A stretch of 64,000 bases of DNA, taken from assembly GCF_019029495.1 (NCBI RefSeq), contig NZ_JAERQM010000004.1, positions 354,880 through 418,879 of the forward strand, in the 5' to 3' direction. The position numbers and the translations under genes were made by a program. Under the pieces are notes generated by a model that saw only the letters and a list, made by a program, of their open reading frames with translations, did not search any database and was not told the DNA's origin. The DNA comes from Falsiroseomonas oleicola (GTDB lineage: Bacteria; Pseudomonadota; Alphaproteobacteria; Acetobacterales; Acetobacteraceae). Below, in pieces: positions 33,859-42,814 of the stretch. Numbering within the stretch: the stretch's first letter is position 1; each line of letters starts with the position of its first letter.

Positions 33859-35192
33859 CGCCGCGTCGGATCGAATTTCTTGAGGAGGCCCGACCAGCAG
33901 GCCTCGTAATCCGGCTGCCGTTGCGCCACGCCGGCGGCATAGGCCGTGACCCGCTGCGGCAGCCGCGTCTCCAGCATGAAGGCCATGGTGTTCGCCAGCT
34001 TGTGCGGCGCGAGTTCAATCGTGCTGGCCTTCTCGAAGGCCTCCGCATCCGGCCCATGCGGCAGCATGCAGTTGTGCAGGCTGAACCCGCCGGGCACGAA
34101 ACCCTGCGGCTTGGCGTCGTACTGGCCGAGGATCAGGCCCATGAATTCGCTCATCAGGTTCATGTGGTACCAGGGTGGGCGGAAGGTGTTCTCCGCCACC
34201 ATCCAGCGCTCCGGGAACAGCACGAAGTCGATGTTCGCCGTGCCCGGCGTTTCGGAGGGCGCCGTCATCACCGTGAAGATCGAAGGATCCGCATGGTCGA
34301 AGAGCAGCGGCCCGACCGGGGAAAACCGGGAAAGATCGTATTTGTAGGGCGCGTAGTTGCCGTGCCAGGCCACCACATCCAGCGGCGAATGCCCGATCTC
34401 CGCCTGCCAGAGCTGCCCGCCCCATTTGACGACGACCAGCTGCGGCCGCTCCACGTCTTCGTAGGCCGCGACGGGCGACAAAAAGTCGCGCTGGTTGGCG
34501 AGGCAATTGGCGCCGATCGGGCCGCGCTCGGGCAGGGTGAAGGCGCCGCCGTAATTCTCGCAGACATAGGCCCGCGCCGGTTCGTCGTGGATCAACTCCA
34601 CCCGGAATTTTGCGCCGCGCGGCATCACCGCGACCTCGCCGGGGGCCGCATCGATCACGCCGAATTCGGTGCGGAACCGGAGCGCGCCCTGTTGGGGGAT
34701 CACCAGCATCTCGGCGTCGGAGTTCCAGAAGGTCTCGTCCACCATGCTGCGGGTGACCAGCGCGATGCTGGCGGCCATGCCGGTTTGTCCCGAGATGTCG
34801 CCGCAGGTGGTGATGGTGCGCATCCCGGTCAGGAAGGTTTCCCCGGCCTCGGGAATCGGCAGCGGGTCCCAGCGCAGCGGCTGGATCGGCAGGCCACTTT
34901 CCTCCGCACAGGGCGCGCTGCGCCACAGCCCGGCATCGCGCGGCGCGAAGCGGCCGATATGGGCTACGGTGGGGCGGATGCGATACAGCCAGGACCGCGC
35001 ATTGCTGGCCCGTGGTGCGGTGAAGGGGCTGCCCGACAGTTGTTCGGCATAGAGCCCATAGGCGCAGCGCTGCGGCGAATTGCGCCCGACGGGCAGCGCG
35101 CCAGGCAGTGCCTCTGTCTCGAAGCCATTGCCGAAGCCGGACATGTAGCCGGCATTGGCGGCGACCAGCGTCTGTTGCGGCGTGATATCCAT
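33855..35192 (-). CDS. hmgA: Homogentisate 1,2-dioxygenase
   Basis: This 445-residue ring-opening dioxygenase converts homogentisate to maleylacetoacetate. [19 protein letters not shown] is the family N-terminus, and [20 protein letters not shown] and [20 protein letters not shown] carry the iron-ligand region. GGGAGG six bases before the ATG at 35192 fixes the start. fahA follows directly; a maleylacetoacetate isomerase gene is not in the window. The 114-bp gap to the divergent thiolase-like gene probably holds promoters for both directions. Confidence 0.96.
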   Translation of the reverse strand: MDITPQQTLVAANAGYMSGFGNGFETEALPGALPVGRNSPQRCAYGLYAEQLSGSPFTAPRASNARSWLYRIRPTVAHIGRFAPRDAGLWRSAPCAEESGLPIQPLRWDPLPIPEAGETFLTGMRTITTCGDISGQTGMAASIALVTRSMVDETFWNSDAEMLVIPQQGALRFRTEFGVIDAAPGEVAVMPRGAKFRVELIHDEPARAYVCENYGGAFTLPERGPIGANCLANQRDFLSPVAAYEDVERPQLVVVKWGGQLWQAEIGHSPLDVVAWHGNYAPYKYDLSRFSPVGPLLFDHADPSIFTVMTAPSETPGTANIDFVLFPERWMVAENTFRPPWYHMNLMSEFMGLILGQYDAKPQGFVPGGFSLHNCMLPHGPDAEAFEKASTIELAPHKLANTMAFMLETRLPQRVTAYAAGVAQRQPDYEACWSGLLKKFDPTRR

Positions 35193-35306
35193 GCTCGCCT
35201 CCCTCGATGGCGGCAGCATAGCGGCATCCACGCGGCTTGGGGATGCTGGACGCGCGGCGCCGGGGGCGGCAGGTTGCCCCCCGAACAACGCGAGGAACCA
35301 CCCCCG

Positions 35307-36479
35307 ATGAGCCTCCGCGGCCGCGCCTGTATCGTCGGCGCCTATGAACACCCGACCCGCAAGGCGGAGGACAAATCCGTCGCGCAGCTGCATGCGGAGG
35401 TCGCCTTCGGCGCGCTCCAGGATGCCGGGCTGAGCAAGGACGACATCGACGGCTATTTCTGCGCCGGCGACGCCCCCGGCATGGGGCCGCTGGCCATGGC
35501 GGATTATCTCGGCCTCGACCGGCTGAGCCATGTCGATTCGACCGATATCGGCGGCAGTTCCTACCTCGCCCATGTCGCCCATGCGGCGGCGGCCATCGCG
35601 CTGGGCCGCTGCAACATCGCCCTGATCACGCTCGCCGGCCGGCCACGCAGCGAAGGCATGGCGACCGGCACCGGGGCGCGGGCACAGAACGCACAGGTGC
35701 CGGATGACCCCTTCGAGATCCCGATGGGCCGCACCGTCGCCGGCAGCTACGCCATGTGCGCGATGCGCCACATGCATGAATTCGGCACCACCAGCGAGGA
35801 TCTCGCCTGGATCAAGGTGGCCGCCAGCCATCACGCCCAGCACAACCCCCACGCCATGCTGAAGAAGGTTGTGACGGTGGAGGAGGTGGTGAATTCGCCT
35901 TTGGTGGCGGACCCGCTGCATCGCCTCGATTGCTGCGTCATCAGCGATGGCGGCGGCGCGCTGATTGTGGCTCGGCCCGAGATCGCCAGGTCCCTGAAGC
36001 GGCCGGTCATCGCGGTGCGCGGCACGGGCGAGGCGATAAAGGGTCAGTTCGGCGGCTACCCGGACCTCACCTTCTCCGGCGCCCGCTTCTCCGGCGCCCG
36101 CGCCTTCGCGGAAGCCGGCGTGACGCCCGCCGATATCCGCTACGCCAGCATCTATGACAGCTTCACCATCACCGTGCTCATCCAGCTGGAAGACCTCGGC
36201 TTCTGCGCGAAGGGCGACGGAGGAAGGTTCGTGCGCGACGGCAACCTGATCTCAGGTGTGGGCAAGCTGCCCTTCAACACCGATGGCGGCGGGCTCTGCA
36301 ACAACCACCCTGCCAATCGCGGCGGCATGACCAAGGTGATCGAGGCGGTGCGTCAGTTGCGCGGCGAAGCGCACCCCGCCGTGCAGGTCGCCGATTGCGG
36401 CCTGGCGCTGGCGCATGGCACGGGCGGGCTGCTCGGCCATCGGCACGGCAGCGCCACGCTGATCCTGGAAAGGGAGTGA
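35307..36479 (+). CDS. Thiolase-superfamily protein (SCP2/Ltp2-like) without nucleophile Cys
   Basis: This 390-residue protein has the thiolase fold, with [20 protein letters not shown] at the start and a C-terminal [20 protein letters not shown] segment. Where thiolases have the acyl-enzyme Cys, this one reads [19 protein letters not shown], with no Cys. Such Cys-less proteins paired with a DUF35 protein act as retro-aldolases in steroid side-chain loss (Ltp2-ChsH2), so an aldolase on a hydroxyacyl-CoA is plausible. The retained tyrosine in [19 protein letters not shown] fits that group. GAGGAA precedes the ATG. Confidence 0.8.
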   Translation: MSLRGRACIVGAYEHPTRKAEDKSVAQLHAEVAFGALQDAGLSKDDIDGYFCAGDAPGMGPLAMADYLGLDRLSHVDSTDIGGSSYLAHVAHAAAAIALGRCNIALITLAGRPRSEGMATGTGARAQNAQVPDDPFEIPMGRTVAGSYAMCAMRHMHEFGTTSEDLAWIKVAASHHAQHNPHAMLKKVVTVEEVVNSPLVADPLHRLDCCVISDGGGALIVARPEIARSLKRPVIAVRGTGEAIKGQFGGYPDLTFSGARFSGARAFAEAGVTPADIRYASIYDSFTITVLIQLEDLGFCAKGDGGRFVRDGNLISGVGKLPFNTDGGGLCNNHPANRGGMTKVIEAVRQLRGEAHPAVQVADCGLALAHGTGGLLGHRHGSATLILERE

Positions 36480-36484
36480 GGGCC

Positions 36485-36883
36485 ATGGCTGAACGCATCT
36501 ACGCCGCGCCCATCGTCGATCCGAGCATGAAGCCGGTCTGGGACGCCGCGGCCGAAGGCAGGCTGCTGATCGGGCTGTGCAAGGATACCGGCCGGCATTT
36601 CTATTATCCGCGCGGGGCCTCGCCCTTCACCCTTTCGCCGAATGTCGAGGTGGTGCAGGCCACCGGGCGCGGCACCATCTACAGCTACACGGTGATGCGC
36701 GTCGCCCAGCCCTATGCCTGCGCCTATGTCGAGCTGGAGGAAGGGCCGCGCCTCTTCACCAACATCGTCGATTGCGCCTTCGAGGAGATCCGCATCGGCA
36801 TGAAGGTGCGGGTGGTGTTCCGCCCGACCCAGGACGCGGAAGGCGCCGCCGGCGCCCCCGTGCCGATGTTCGCGCCGGCCTGA
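36485..36883 (+). CDS. OB-fold/DUF35 partner of the thiolase-like protein
   Basis: This 132-residue protein starts 5 bp after the thiolase-like gene. It has the Zn-ribbon/OB-fold DUF35 layout: GRLLIGLCKDTGRHFYYPRG is the ribbon region, and GRGTIYSYTVMRVAQPYACAYVELEEG begins the OB fold. The ribbon keeps a single Cys, so the zinc site is largely lost. Its likely role is to bind acyl-CoA and complete the active complex with the upstream subunit. A hairpin overlaps its stop codon. Confidence 0.85.
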   Translation: MAERIYAAPIVDPSMKPVWDAAAEGRLLIGLCKDTGRHFYYPRGASPFTLSPNVEVVQATGRGTIYSYTVMRVAQPYACAYVELEEGPRLFTNIVDCAFEEIRIGMKVRVVFRPTQDAEGAAGAPVPMFAPA

Positions 36884-36894
36884 TCCGTCAGGCC
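36877..36894. terminator. Convergent terminator hairpin
   Basis: GGCCTGA at 36877-36883 pairs with TCAGGCC at 36888-36894 around TCCG. The left arm contains the DUF35 stop codon and the right arm begins with the opposite-strand reductase stop, so the hairpin is built from both gene ends. No T-run follows. Confidence 0.5.
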
Positions 36895-37532
36895 GCCGGA
36901 GCCGCCTGGCGGGACGTGCCCGCCAGGGTCCGAGCGAGATTGGCGGCGTTCAGCGGCACGCAATAGGCCGGCCGGCCGCGTTCGAACCGCCAGCCTTCCG
37001 ACAGCACGCCGGCATCCAGCGCATCGAAGCCGAAGGCATCGACCAGCCCCACCACCAGCGCCTTGGCCGACGCATCATCGCCGGCGAGGGGCAGGGCGCG
37101 CCGGTCCGGCGCCCCGGCCGGCCGGCCATCGCGTTCCAGGTCGGTCATGGTGATGGCGTTGAAGGCCTTCACGATGCGCGAGCCCGGCAGATGCCGCGCC
37201 AACATCTCGCTGGTCGTGGTCGCGCCGCGATCCAGCGCCTCGATGCCGCCATCGCGTTCCGGATAGTAGTTGTTGGTGTCGATCACGACCTTCCCGGCCA
37301 GGGGCGCCGCGGGCACCGCGCTATAGGCCGAGAGCGGCACCGCCACCACGACGATATCGCCGAAACCCGCCGCCTGCTCGACCGTGCCGATCTCGCAGCC
37401 AATCGCGGAGGGCAGGCTGAACAGGCTCCGCGGCCCGCGCGAATTGCTGAGCATCACCTGATGCCCCGCCGCCACCGCCAGCCGGCCGATGGCCCGCCCG
37501 ACGAAACCCGCCCCGATCACGCCGATCTTCAT
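36888..37532 (-). CDS. NADPH-dependent F420-reductase-like oxidoreductase
   Basis: This 214-residue Rossmann protein (MKIGVIGAGFVGRAIGRLA, LSNSRGPRSL) belongs to the NADP-oxidoreductase/F420-dependent family. SEMLARHLPGSRIVKAFNAI and PLAGDDASAKALVVGLVDAFGFDALDAG are the usual later blocks. It probably reduces a flavin or F420-like cofactor or a small carbonyl substrate with NADPH. GGAG upstream of the ATG supports the start at 37532; the longer frame to 37790 overlaps the LysR gene. It is divergent from that LysR gene, which may control it. Confidence 0.85.
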   Translation of the reverse strand: MKIGVIGAGFVGRAIGRLAVAAGHQVMLSNSRGPRSLFSLPSAIGCEIGTVEQAAGFGDIVVVAVPLSAYSAVPAAPLAGKVVIDTNNYYPERDGGIEALDRGATTTSEMLARHLPGSRIVKAFNAITMTDLERDGRPAGAPDRRALPLAGDDASAKALVVGLVDAFGFDALDAGVLSEGWRFERGRPAYCVPLNAANLARTLAGTSRQAAPAA

Positions 37533-37573
37533 CGCCTTGCTCCTGTATCCATGGAGAGCCGGGCTTAATCCCC

Positions 37574-37588
37574 TATCGTTCGGCGATA
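37574..37588. promoter_or_regulatory. Putative LysR-type operator between divergent genes
   Basis: TATCG-N5-CGATA forms an inverted repeat that includes a T-N11-A core (37576 and 37588), as in LysR-family boxes. It lies in the 100-bp gap between the F420-reductase-like gene and the LysR gene, next to an AT-rich patch with possible -10 sequences. Binding by the adjacent LysR protein is inference. Confidence 0.45.
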
Positions 37589-37632
37589 AATTGTGAAAAA
37601 TAATCGACACTCCCAACCAATAGGAGGCAATT

Positions 37633-38526
37633 ATCGACCGCCTCACCAGCATGGGCGTCTTCGTGAAGGCAGCTGATCTGGGGTCCTTCGCCGCCGCGGC
37701 GGAGGCCCTGGGCCTGTCGCCGCAGATGGTGGCGAAGCATGTCGTGTTCCTGGAGGACCGCCTGGGCACCACCCTGCTGCACCGGACCACCCGCCGGCAG
37801 AGCCTGACCGATATCGGCCGCGCCTATTACGACCGCTGCCGGCATCTGTTGCTGGAGGCCGAGGCGGCGGAGGCCCTGGCGCAGGAGATGCGCAGCCAGC
37901 CCAAGGGCGTGCTGCGGGTGAATGCGCCGATGACCTTCGGCGCCTTCAGCCTGGCCCCCTTCGTGACCCGCTACCTGGCGCGGCATCCCGAGATGCAGAT
38001 CGACCTGACCCTGAACGACCGCTTCGTCGATCCGCTGGAGGAGGGTTTCGAGGTGATGCTGCGCATCGGTGAGGTGCAGGATGCGGCGCTGGTGGCGCAT
38101 CCGCTCGCGCCCTACCGGCTGATCGCCTGCGCCGCCCCTTCCTATCTCGCAGCACGCGGCGTGCCCGAGACGCCGGAGGAATTGGAGCAGCATGACTGCC
38201 TTGCATATGCCTATTGGTCGCCCTCCATCCCCTGCCGCTGGGTATTCACCCGGGATGGCAAGCGCGTGGAAGTGCGCGCGACCGGCCGGCTGCGCAGCAA
38301 TGACTGGAAGACGCTGCTTCAGGCGGCAATCGCGGGCTATGGCGTGACGCTGGGGCCGGAGGATGTGCTCGCCTCCGAGATCGCGGCGGGCCGCCTGGTC
38401 CGGGTGCTGCCGGATCATGAGGGCCCGACGCGGCCGATGCATGTGCTCTACGCCGCCGGACGCCGGCCGACAGTCAAGGTGCGCAGCTTCGTCGATGCGG
38501 TGATCGAGGCCTTCGGGGTCAGGTAG
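37633..38526 (+). CDS. LysR-family transcriptional regulator with non-ATG start
   Basis: This LysR regulator has about 297 residues; the winged helix FVKAADLGSFAAAAEALGLS and PQMVAKHVVFLEDRLGTTLL are typical. The conserved LysR opening DRLTSMGVFV precedes the first ATG (37651). AGGAGG at 37622-37627 lies five bases before an ATC at 37633 and two before an ATT at 37630. I infer initiation at ATC or ATT; if not, ATG 37651 gives 291 residues and a clipped first helix with a poorly spaced ribosome site. It likely controls the divergent oxidoreductase gene. Confidence 0.85.
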   Translation: MDRLTSMGVFVKAADLGSFAAAAEALGLSPQMVAKHVVFLEDRLGTTLLHRTTRRQSLTDIGRAYYDRCRHLLLEAEAAEALAQEMRSQPKGVLRVNAPMTFGAFSLAPFVTRYLARHPEMQIDLTLNDRFVDPLEEGFEVMLRIGEVQDAALVAHPLAPYRLIACAAPSYLAARGVPETPEELEQHDCLAYAYWSPSIPCRWVFTRDGKRVEVRATGRLRSNDWKTLLQAAIAGYGVTLGPEDVLASEIAAGRLVRVLPDHEGPTRPMHVLYAAGRRPTVKVRSFVDAVIEAFGVR

Positions 38527-38553
38527 CCCACCCGACCGGCAGGCCCGCCCGCC

Positions 38554-38877
38554 TCAGCGGCAGACGCGCCGGTCGACCATGCGGTAGCGCACGCGGCCGA
38601 AGCGGTCGCGATAGGCGACGCGGCGGCGCTCCGTCCAGCAGCGGCGACGGCGGGGGCCACGGCCGGGGCGCGGGCGGCCGGGCGGCGGGCCCCATTGCAC
38701 CTCCTGCATCAGCGCATCGACCTCCTCCTCCCGCGCCAGAGCCGGCTCCGCGGCAGGCTGCGGCTCGGGGGTGACAGCGGGGCGGATGACCGGGGTAGCG
38801 GCCTGGGCGGCGACGCCCCCGAGCGTGGCGGCGAGAGCGCCGGCAAGTCCGGCGAAGAGAAAGCGGCGGCGTTCCAT
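38554..38877 (-). CDS. Secreted basic protein with twin-arginine signal
   Basis: This protein has 107 residues. MERRRFLFAGLAGALAATLGG is a Tat-type signal, followed by a Pro/Ala-rich spacer. The C-terminal part is arginine-rich (GRPRPGRGPRRRRCWTERRR) and ends in a short Tyr/Arg motif repeated as RVAYRDRFGRVRYRMVDRR, with two cysteines. Similar alphaproteobacterial proteins are often labelled hypothetical or protamine-like. The AGGGAAG region before the ATG at 38877 supports the start. I assign no function. Confidence 0.65.
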   Translation of the reverse strand: MERRRFLFAGLAGALAATLGGVAAQAATPVIRPAVTPEPQPAAEPALAREEEVDALMQEVQWGPPPGRPRPGRGPRRRRCWTERRRVAYRDRFGRVRYRMVDRRVCR

Positions 38878-38979
38878 CTGAGTCTTCCCTTCTGGGTTGG
38901 GATACTCAGTAAACGCGCCAATCATGGCCGGATGCAGTCCGAACCCGGCTTAATTTGCGCCAGACTGCAACAGTCGATT

Positions 38980-39912
38980 TCAGTTGAACAGTGAACTGAC
39001 CGAGCTTTCCTCGCTGATTCGCTTCATCGCCTCGGCGAGCAGGGGGGCGATGGTCAACTGCTTGATGTTGCGGGAAATGCGTACCGCCTCCGTGGCCAGG
39101 ATGCTGTCCGTCACCACCATATGCTCGATCCGGGCCGCGCCCACGCGGGCCACGGCGCCGCCGGAGAAGACACCATGCGTCACATAGACGCTGGCGGATT
39201 TGGCGCCGTTCTTCAGCAACGCCTCCGCCGCATTCACCAGCGTGCCGCCCGAATCGACGATGTCATCGACCAGGATGCAGTCGCGGCCCTCGACCTCGCC
39301 GATCACGTTCATCACCTCGGAGACGCCGGCCCGCGGGCGGCGCTTGTCGATGATGGCGAGGTCGGTGTGGATGCGCGCGGCGATGGCGCGCGCCCGGACC
39401 ACGCCGCCGACATCGGGGGAGACGACCATCAGGTCGCGGCCGGCGAAACGTTCCTGGATGTCGCGGGCGAACAGGGGGGCGGCGAACAGGTTGTCCACCG
39501 GCACGTCGAAGAAGCCCTGGATCTGGCCCGCATGCAGATCCATCGTCAGCACACGATGCGCGCCGGCCTCGACGATCAGGTTGGCCACCAGCTTGGCCGA
39601 GATGGGCGTGCGGCTGCCGGATTTCCGGTCCTGCCGCGCATAGCCGAAATAGGGGATCACCGCCGTGATGCGCCGCGCGCTGGCGCGCCGCAGCGCGTCC
39701 AGCATGATGAGCAGCTCCATCAGGTTGTCATTCGCGGGGTAGCTCGTGGACTGCACCACGAAGACATCCTCGCCCCGGACATTCTCATGGATCTCGCAGA
39801 AGATTTCCATGTCGGCGAAGCGGCGGACCGAGGCCTGGGTCAGCGCGATGCCGAGCGCCGCGGCCACCGCCTCGGCCAGGGGGCGGTTGCTGTTGCAGGC
39901 GATGATCTTCAT
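38980..39912 (-). CDS. prs: Ribose-phosphate pyrophosphokinase (PRPP synthetase)
   Basis: This 310-residue enzyme makes PRPP from ribose-5-phosphate and ATP for nucleotide, His and Trp synthesis. [21 protein letters not shown] opens it, [20 protein letters not shown] binds nucleotide, [15 protein letters not shown] is the Mg-binding region, and [14 protein letters not shown] is the PRPP loop. The start at 39912 matches the family N-terminus. It stands alone, with a terminator-like hairpin from the upstream lipoprotein gene before it. Confidence 0.97.
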   Translation of the reverse strand: MKIIACNSNRPLAEAVAAALGIALTQASVRRFADMEIFCEIHENVRGEDVFVVQSTSYPANDNLMELLIMLDALRRASARRITAVIPYFGYARQDRKSGSRTPISAKLVANLIVEAGAHRVLTMDLHAGQIQGFFDVPVDNLFAAPLFARDIQERFAGRDLMVVSPDVGGVVRARAIAARIHTDLAIIDKRRPRAGVSEVMNVIGEVEGRDCILVDDIVDSGGTLVNAAEALLKNGAKSASVYVTHGVFSGGAVARVGAARIEHMVVTDSILATEAVRISRNIKQLTIAPLLAEAMKRISEESSVSSLFN

Positions 39913-39965
39913 GACGAGCGCGAACCCCGGGGGGAAGGAGTGCGAGAAAGGCGAGTGCGGCCGTG

Positions 39966-39991
39966 GCAGAAAGCCCGCCTCCGACGGGCGG
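39966..39991 (-). terminator. Probable intrinsic terminator of the lipoprotein gene
   Basis: On the minus strand GCCCG and CGGGC (39973-39977 and 39985-39989) pair around seven bases, followed by TTTCT. It sits about 75 bp downstream of the lipoprotein stop and upstream of prs, so it would separate their transcription. Confidence 0.5.
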
Positions 39992-40065
39992 CTTGGTAGC
40001 AACGTGACGGTAAAGTGTCCATCACCGGCGGATGACGGCCGCGCATGGCGGCCCTGTGCCGCGCC

Positions 40066-41001
40066 TCAGCGCCCAGGGGCGGGCGGTGTGGCGGCGGCTG
40101 GCGTGGCGCCGGTTGTGGCCGCAGGGGCGGGAAAGCCGCCGGCATTGGTCACCACATCGCGGATGCCGCCCGAGGCCTCCTGCGCCACCACGAAGGCGAC
40201 ATCGCCCCAGAGGCCCGCCAGCGTGCCCGCCGGAACCTCGTTCAATTGCAGCACCCGGCCCAGCTCCTCCCCATCGCGGCGGGAGACGATCCAGACGATC
40301 TCGACGCGCTGCACCCCGCGGCCGGAGGGCACCACCGAAACCTCGCCCAGCACCGCGAATTGCGCACCCTCCGCCTCCTCCTGCACCTGGAAGCCGAAGC
40401 CGGCCAGGTTGTCGCGCATGCGGGCGGTCAGGCTGCGATTGCCGTCGCCGGGGGCGCCGCGCACCGGCAGCAGCCGCAGCACCGGGGCGCCGCCGCCGGA
40501 GGCGCGCTCATCCCCCGTGCGGCGCTGCGCATCGATGCGGCCGATCAGGTCGGCGAGCCGCGGGGCTGTCTGGCCGGCGACCTCGGCATGCAGCGGTCCG
40601 CCGCCCTCCGCCCAGGCGCGCGCCGGCACCGGCTGGCCGACCAGGTTGCCCAGGGCGCGGCCATCCGCGTCGCGCAGGGCGAAGCGGGGCAGCACCAGCT
40701 CGCCATCCCGCTCCGCCGTCATCAGCAACTGCCAATCCAGCGGCAGAGGGTTGCCGGCGACGGCGGGGATTTCCTGGGCCACCAGTGCTCCGGCCATGGC
40801 CTGTGAGAGGCTGGCGGAATCGGCGTCGGTCAGCAGCAACTGCCGGGAATCGGGCACCGCCACGCGGTAGCCTGGCGGCAGGCGCAGCCTTCGGGCCACG
40901 GCGCCGGGCCGGCCACGAAACGGCTGCGGCAACCCGCCACAGGCCGCCAGCGCCAGCGGCGCCAGCAGCAGCAACCCTCGGCGACGGCTATGCGAAGACA
41001 C
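40066..41001 (-). CDS. Putative lipoprotein of unknown function
   Basis: This 311-residue protein has a lipobox (LLLLAPLALAACGG), so it is probably anchored in a membrane after cleavage at the Cys. The body has the repeated pattern PGYRVAVPDSRQLLLTDADS and GDGNRSLTARMRDNLAGFGF, resembling periplasmic lipoproteins of the CsgG/LpoB type, but I cannot assign a family. The tail is low-complexity Pro/Ala/Thr. Its start is a GTG at 41001 that overlaps the upstream 22-residue ORF by 14 bp, so translation may depend on that ORF. Confidence 0.75.
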   Translation of the reverse strand: MSSHSRRRGLLLLAPLALAACGGLPQPFRGRPGAVARRLRLPPGYRVAVPDSRQLLLTDADSASLSQAMAGALVAQEIPAVAGNPLPLDWQLLMTAERDGELVLPRFALRDADGRALGNLVGQPVPARAWAEGGGPLHAEVAGQTAPRLADLIGRIDAQRRTGDERASGGGAPVLRLLPVRGAPGDGNRSLTARMRDNLAGFGFQVQEEAEGAQFAVLGEVSVVPSGRGVQRVEIVWIVSRRDGEELGRVLQLNEVPAGTLAGLWGDVAFVVAQEASGGIRDVVTNAGGFPAPAATTGATPAAATPPAPGR

Positions 41002-41056
41002 AGGAAGCCATCAGGGTCACCACCATCAGTACCAGGAACATGATCACGTAGGGCAT
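40988..41056 (-). CDS. 22-residue membrane peptide (candidate microprotein)
   Basis: This short ORF starts with ATG four bases after the pgeF stop and ends inside the lipoprotein gene. Nearly all residues are hydrophobic (VIMFLVLMVVTLMASCVF), enough for one transmembrane helix. A GGGTGAG sequence just before the ATG can act as a ribosome site. Position, spacing and overlap suggest either a real microprotein or a coupling leader for the lipoprotein. It is too short for statistical support. Confidence 0.45.
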   Translation of the reverse strand: MPYVIMFLVLMVVTLMASCVFA

Positions 41057-41060
41057 CGGC

Positions 41061-41819
41061 TCACCCGGGCAAAGCGAGGGCGGAAAGCTGGTGTCCGATC
41101 GGCCCGCCGCCAGCCAGGGTACGCCGGCGATGGCTGAAGAATTTTTCCTCCAAGGCCAGCGTGTCCTGGAACAGCGCGTCGGCCCGGCCGATGCCGGTCG
41201 CGGCGAGGCGCGCGACGCAATAGCCGGCCAGGTCGAACTGCCAGCGATCCTCGCGCTGGCCGGGGGTGAAGAAGCGGGCGTCGGTGCCGGATCGCGCCAG
41301 CACGGCATCCCGCAGGTCGGGGCCGACCTCATAGCTCGCCTGGCCGATGCAGGGGCCGACCACGGCGGCCATATCGGCCCGGGTTGCCCCCAGGCTTTCC
41401 ATCGCCTCGACCGTGGCTTCCAGAACGCCGGCCACGGCGCCGCGCCAGCCGGCATGGGCGGCGCCGATGACGCCGGCGCGGAGGTCGGCGAAGAGCACGG
41501 GCGCGCAATCGGCGGTCAGCACGCCGATCGCCTGGCCGGGGCGGTTCGTCACCAGCGCATCCGCCGTGGGGCGGGTGTCATCGGTCCAGGGGGTGCGGGC
41601 ATCGGCCACCGCCACGCCATGCACCTGCACCAGCCCGAGCACGGCCTCGGCACCCAGCACCTGGGCGCAGGCGGCGCGGTTGCGGCGCACCGCCTCCGGA
41701 TCATCCTGGCCGGAGAGGGAGCAGTTCAGCGCGGCATAGGGGCCGGAGGAGACGCCGCCCTGCCGGGTGAAGAAGCCATGCGGCACGGCCAGGCCCGCCG
41801 TGAGGAAGCCGGGGGTCAT
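41061..41819 (-). CDS. pgeF: Peptidoglycan editing factor PgeF (YfiH/polyphenol oxidase family)
   Basis: This 252-residue protein is of the DUF152/laccase-like family, known to remove misincorporated serine from peptidoglycan precursors. The metal-site blocks are present: GLVQVHGVAV, TADCAPVLFAD, GAAHAGWRGAVAGVLE and VVGPCIGQASYEVG. It begins with the usual PHGFFTRQGGVSSGPYAALN. The start overlaps the stop of the methyltransferase gene (ATGA). Confidence 0.9.
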   Translation of the reverse strand: MTPGFLTAGLAVPHGFFTRQGGVSSGPYAALNCSLSGQDDPEAVRRNRAACAQVLGAEAVLGLVQVHGVAVADARTPWTDDTRPTADALVTNRPGQAIGVLTADCAPVLFADLRAGVIGAAHAGWRGAVAGVLEATVEAMESLGATRADMAAVVGPCIGQASYEVGPDLRDAVLARSGTDARFFTPGQREDRWQFDLAGYCVARLAATGIGRADALFQDTLALEEKFFSHRRRTLAGGGPIGHQLSALALPG

Positions 41820-42814
41820 GAGGGGTCGAATCCGGGAAGGGGAGGTAGGGCAGGGTCGCAGACCGCCAACACCTTGAACAGCCGGCCCATGCCCTCCGCC
41901 GCCACCAGCCGCTCCGCCCCCGACAGGATCTCCCGGGCGAGGCGCGGGCGGCCATGGGCCAGCATGGCGGCGCGGGACATCAGGCCAAGGCGTTGCAGGA
42001 ACAGCCCCTGCGGCAGCGGCCCCTGCGCGGCGGCGCCCGCGGCGCGGGCCGTGCGGGCCATTGCGGCGAAGTCGACATGGGCGGTCAGGTCGGCGGTGCC
42101 CGGATCGGCCAGCGGATCGAGCCCTGTCGCCTGGCCGCGCACCGCCTGAAGGCTGTCGCCGAAGCCGGATTCGGCCGGCCCGTAGTCGAGGAACAGCGCC
42201 GCGCCGCCCTGGGCGGCCAGCCGGGTGGCGAGGGCTGCCATCACGGCCTGCGCCGCTTCCCCGACCTCGCAAACAGCACCATCGGGTGCCTCGGCGGGAA
42301 GGGGGTGGTCGGTTGGGACTTCGACAAATTGCCCGTCCCGGACATGCCGCTCCATCCAGGCTGGGCCGCGCCGGATGAATTGCCGGATCGGCAGCGCATC
42401 CAGGAATTCATTGCCGAGCAGCAGCATCGGCCCCGGCGGCAGACTGGCCAGGTCGTCATGCCAGCCCTCCACCGCCGGCCCCAGCATTCGGCCCTGCGCC
42501 TCGCGCAAGCTGGAAGAAATCTCGACCAGGTGCAGCCGCAGCGCGGCGCGGAAGGGGGCGGCGACATCGCCCACGGCGCGCAGCGCATCGGCCATCAGCG
42601 TGCCGCGCCCGGGCCCGGCCTCCACCAGCAGCACCGGGTCCGGGCGGCCCATCTGGTCCCAGGCGATGGCGGCCCAGAGGCCCAGCACCTCGCCAAAGGC
42701 CTGGGAGATTTCCGGCGCCGTGGTGAAGTCGCCCGCCCGGCCGAAGGGGGTCGCCGGCCGGGCGTAATAGGCCGCGACCGCCCGCGCCATGAAACGGTCG
42801 AGCCTCTCGCTCAT
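41816..42814 (-). CDS. SAM-dependent methyltransferase, MidA/NDUFAF7 family
   Basis: This 332-residue methyltransferase is related to the mitochondrial complex I factor NDUFAF7. [22 protein letters not shown] and the glycine-rich [20 protein letters not shown] (SAM motif) are diagnostic. [23 protein letters not shown] is the usual second block. In bacteria it may modify arginine on a respiratory-complex subunit. It is linked by ATGA overlaps to lgt upstream and pgeF downstream, a common alphaproteobacterial order. Confidence 0.9.
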   Translation of the reverse strand: MSERLDRFMARAVAAYYARPATPFGRAGDFTTAPEISQAFGEVLGLWAAIAWDQMGRPDPVLLVEAGPGRGTLMADALRAVGDVAAPFRAALRLHLVEISSSLREAQGRMLGPAVEGWHDDLASLPPGPMLLLGNEFLDALPIRQFIRRGPAWMERHVRDGQFVEVPTDHPLPAEAPDGAVCEVGEAAQAVMAALATRLAAQGGAALFLDYGPAESGFGDSLQAVRGQATGLDPLADPGTADLTAHVDFAAMARTARAAGAAAQGPLPQGLFLQRLGLMSRAAMLAHGRPRLAREILSGAERLVAAEGMGRLFKVLAVCDPALPPLPGFDPS

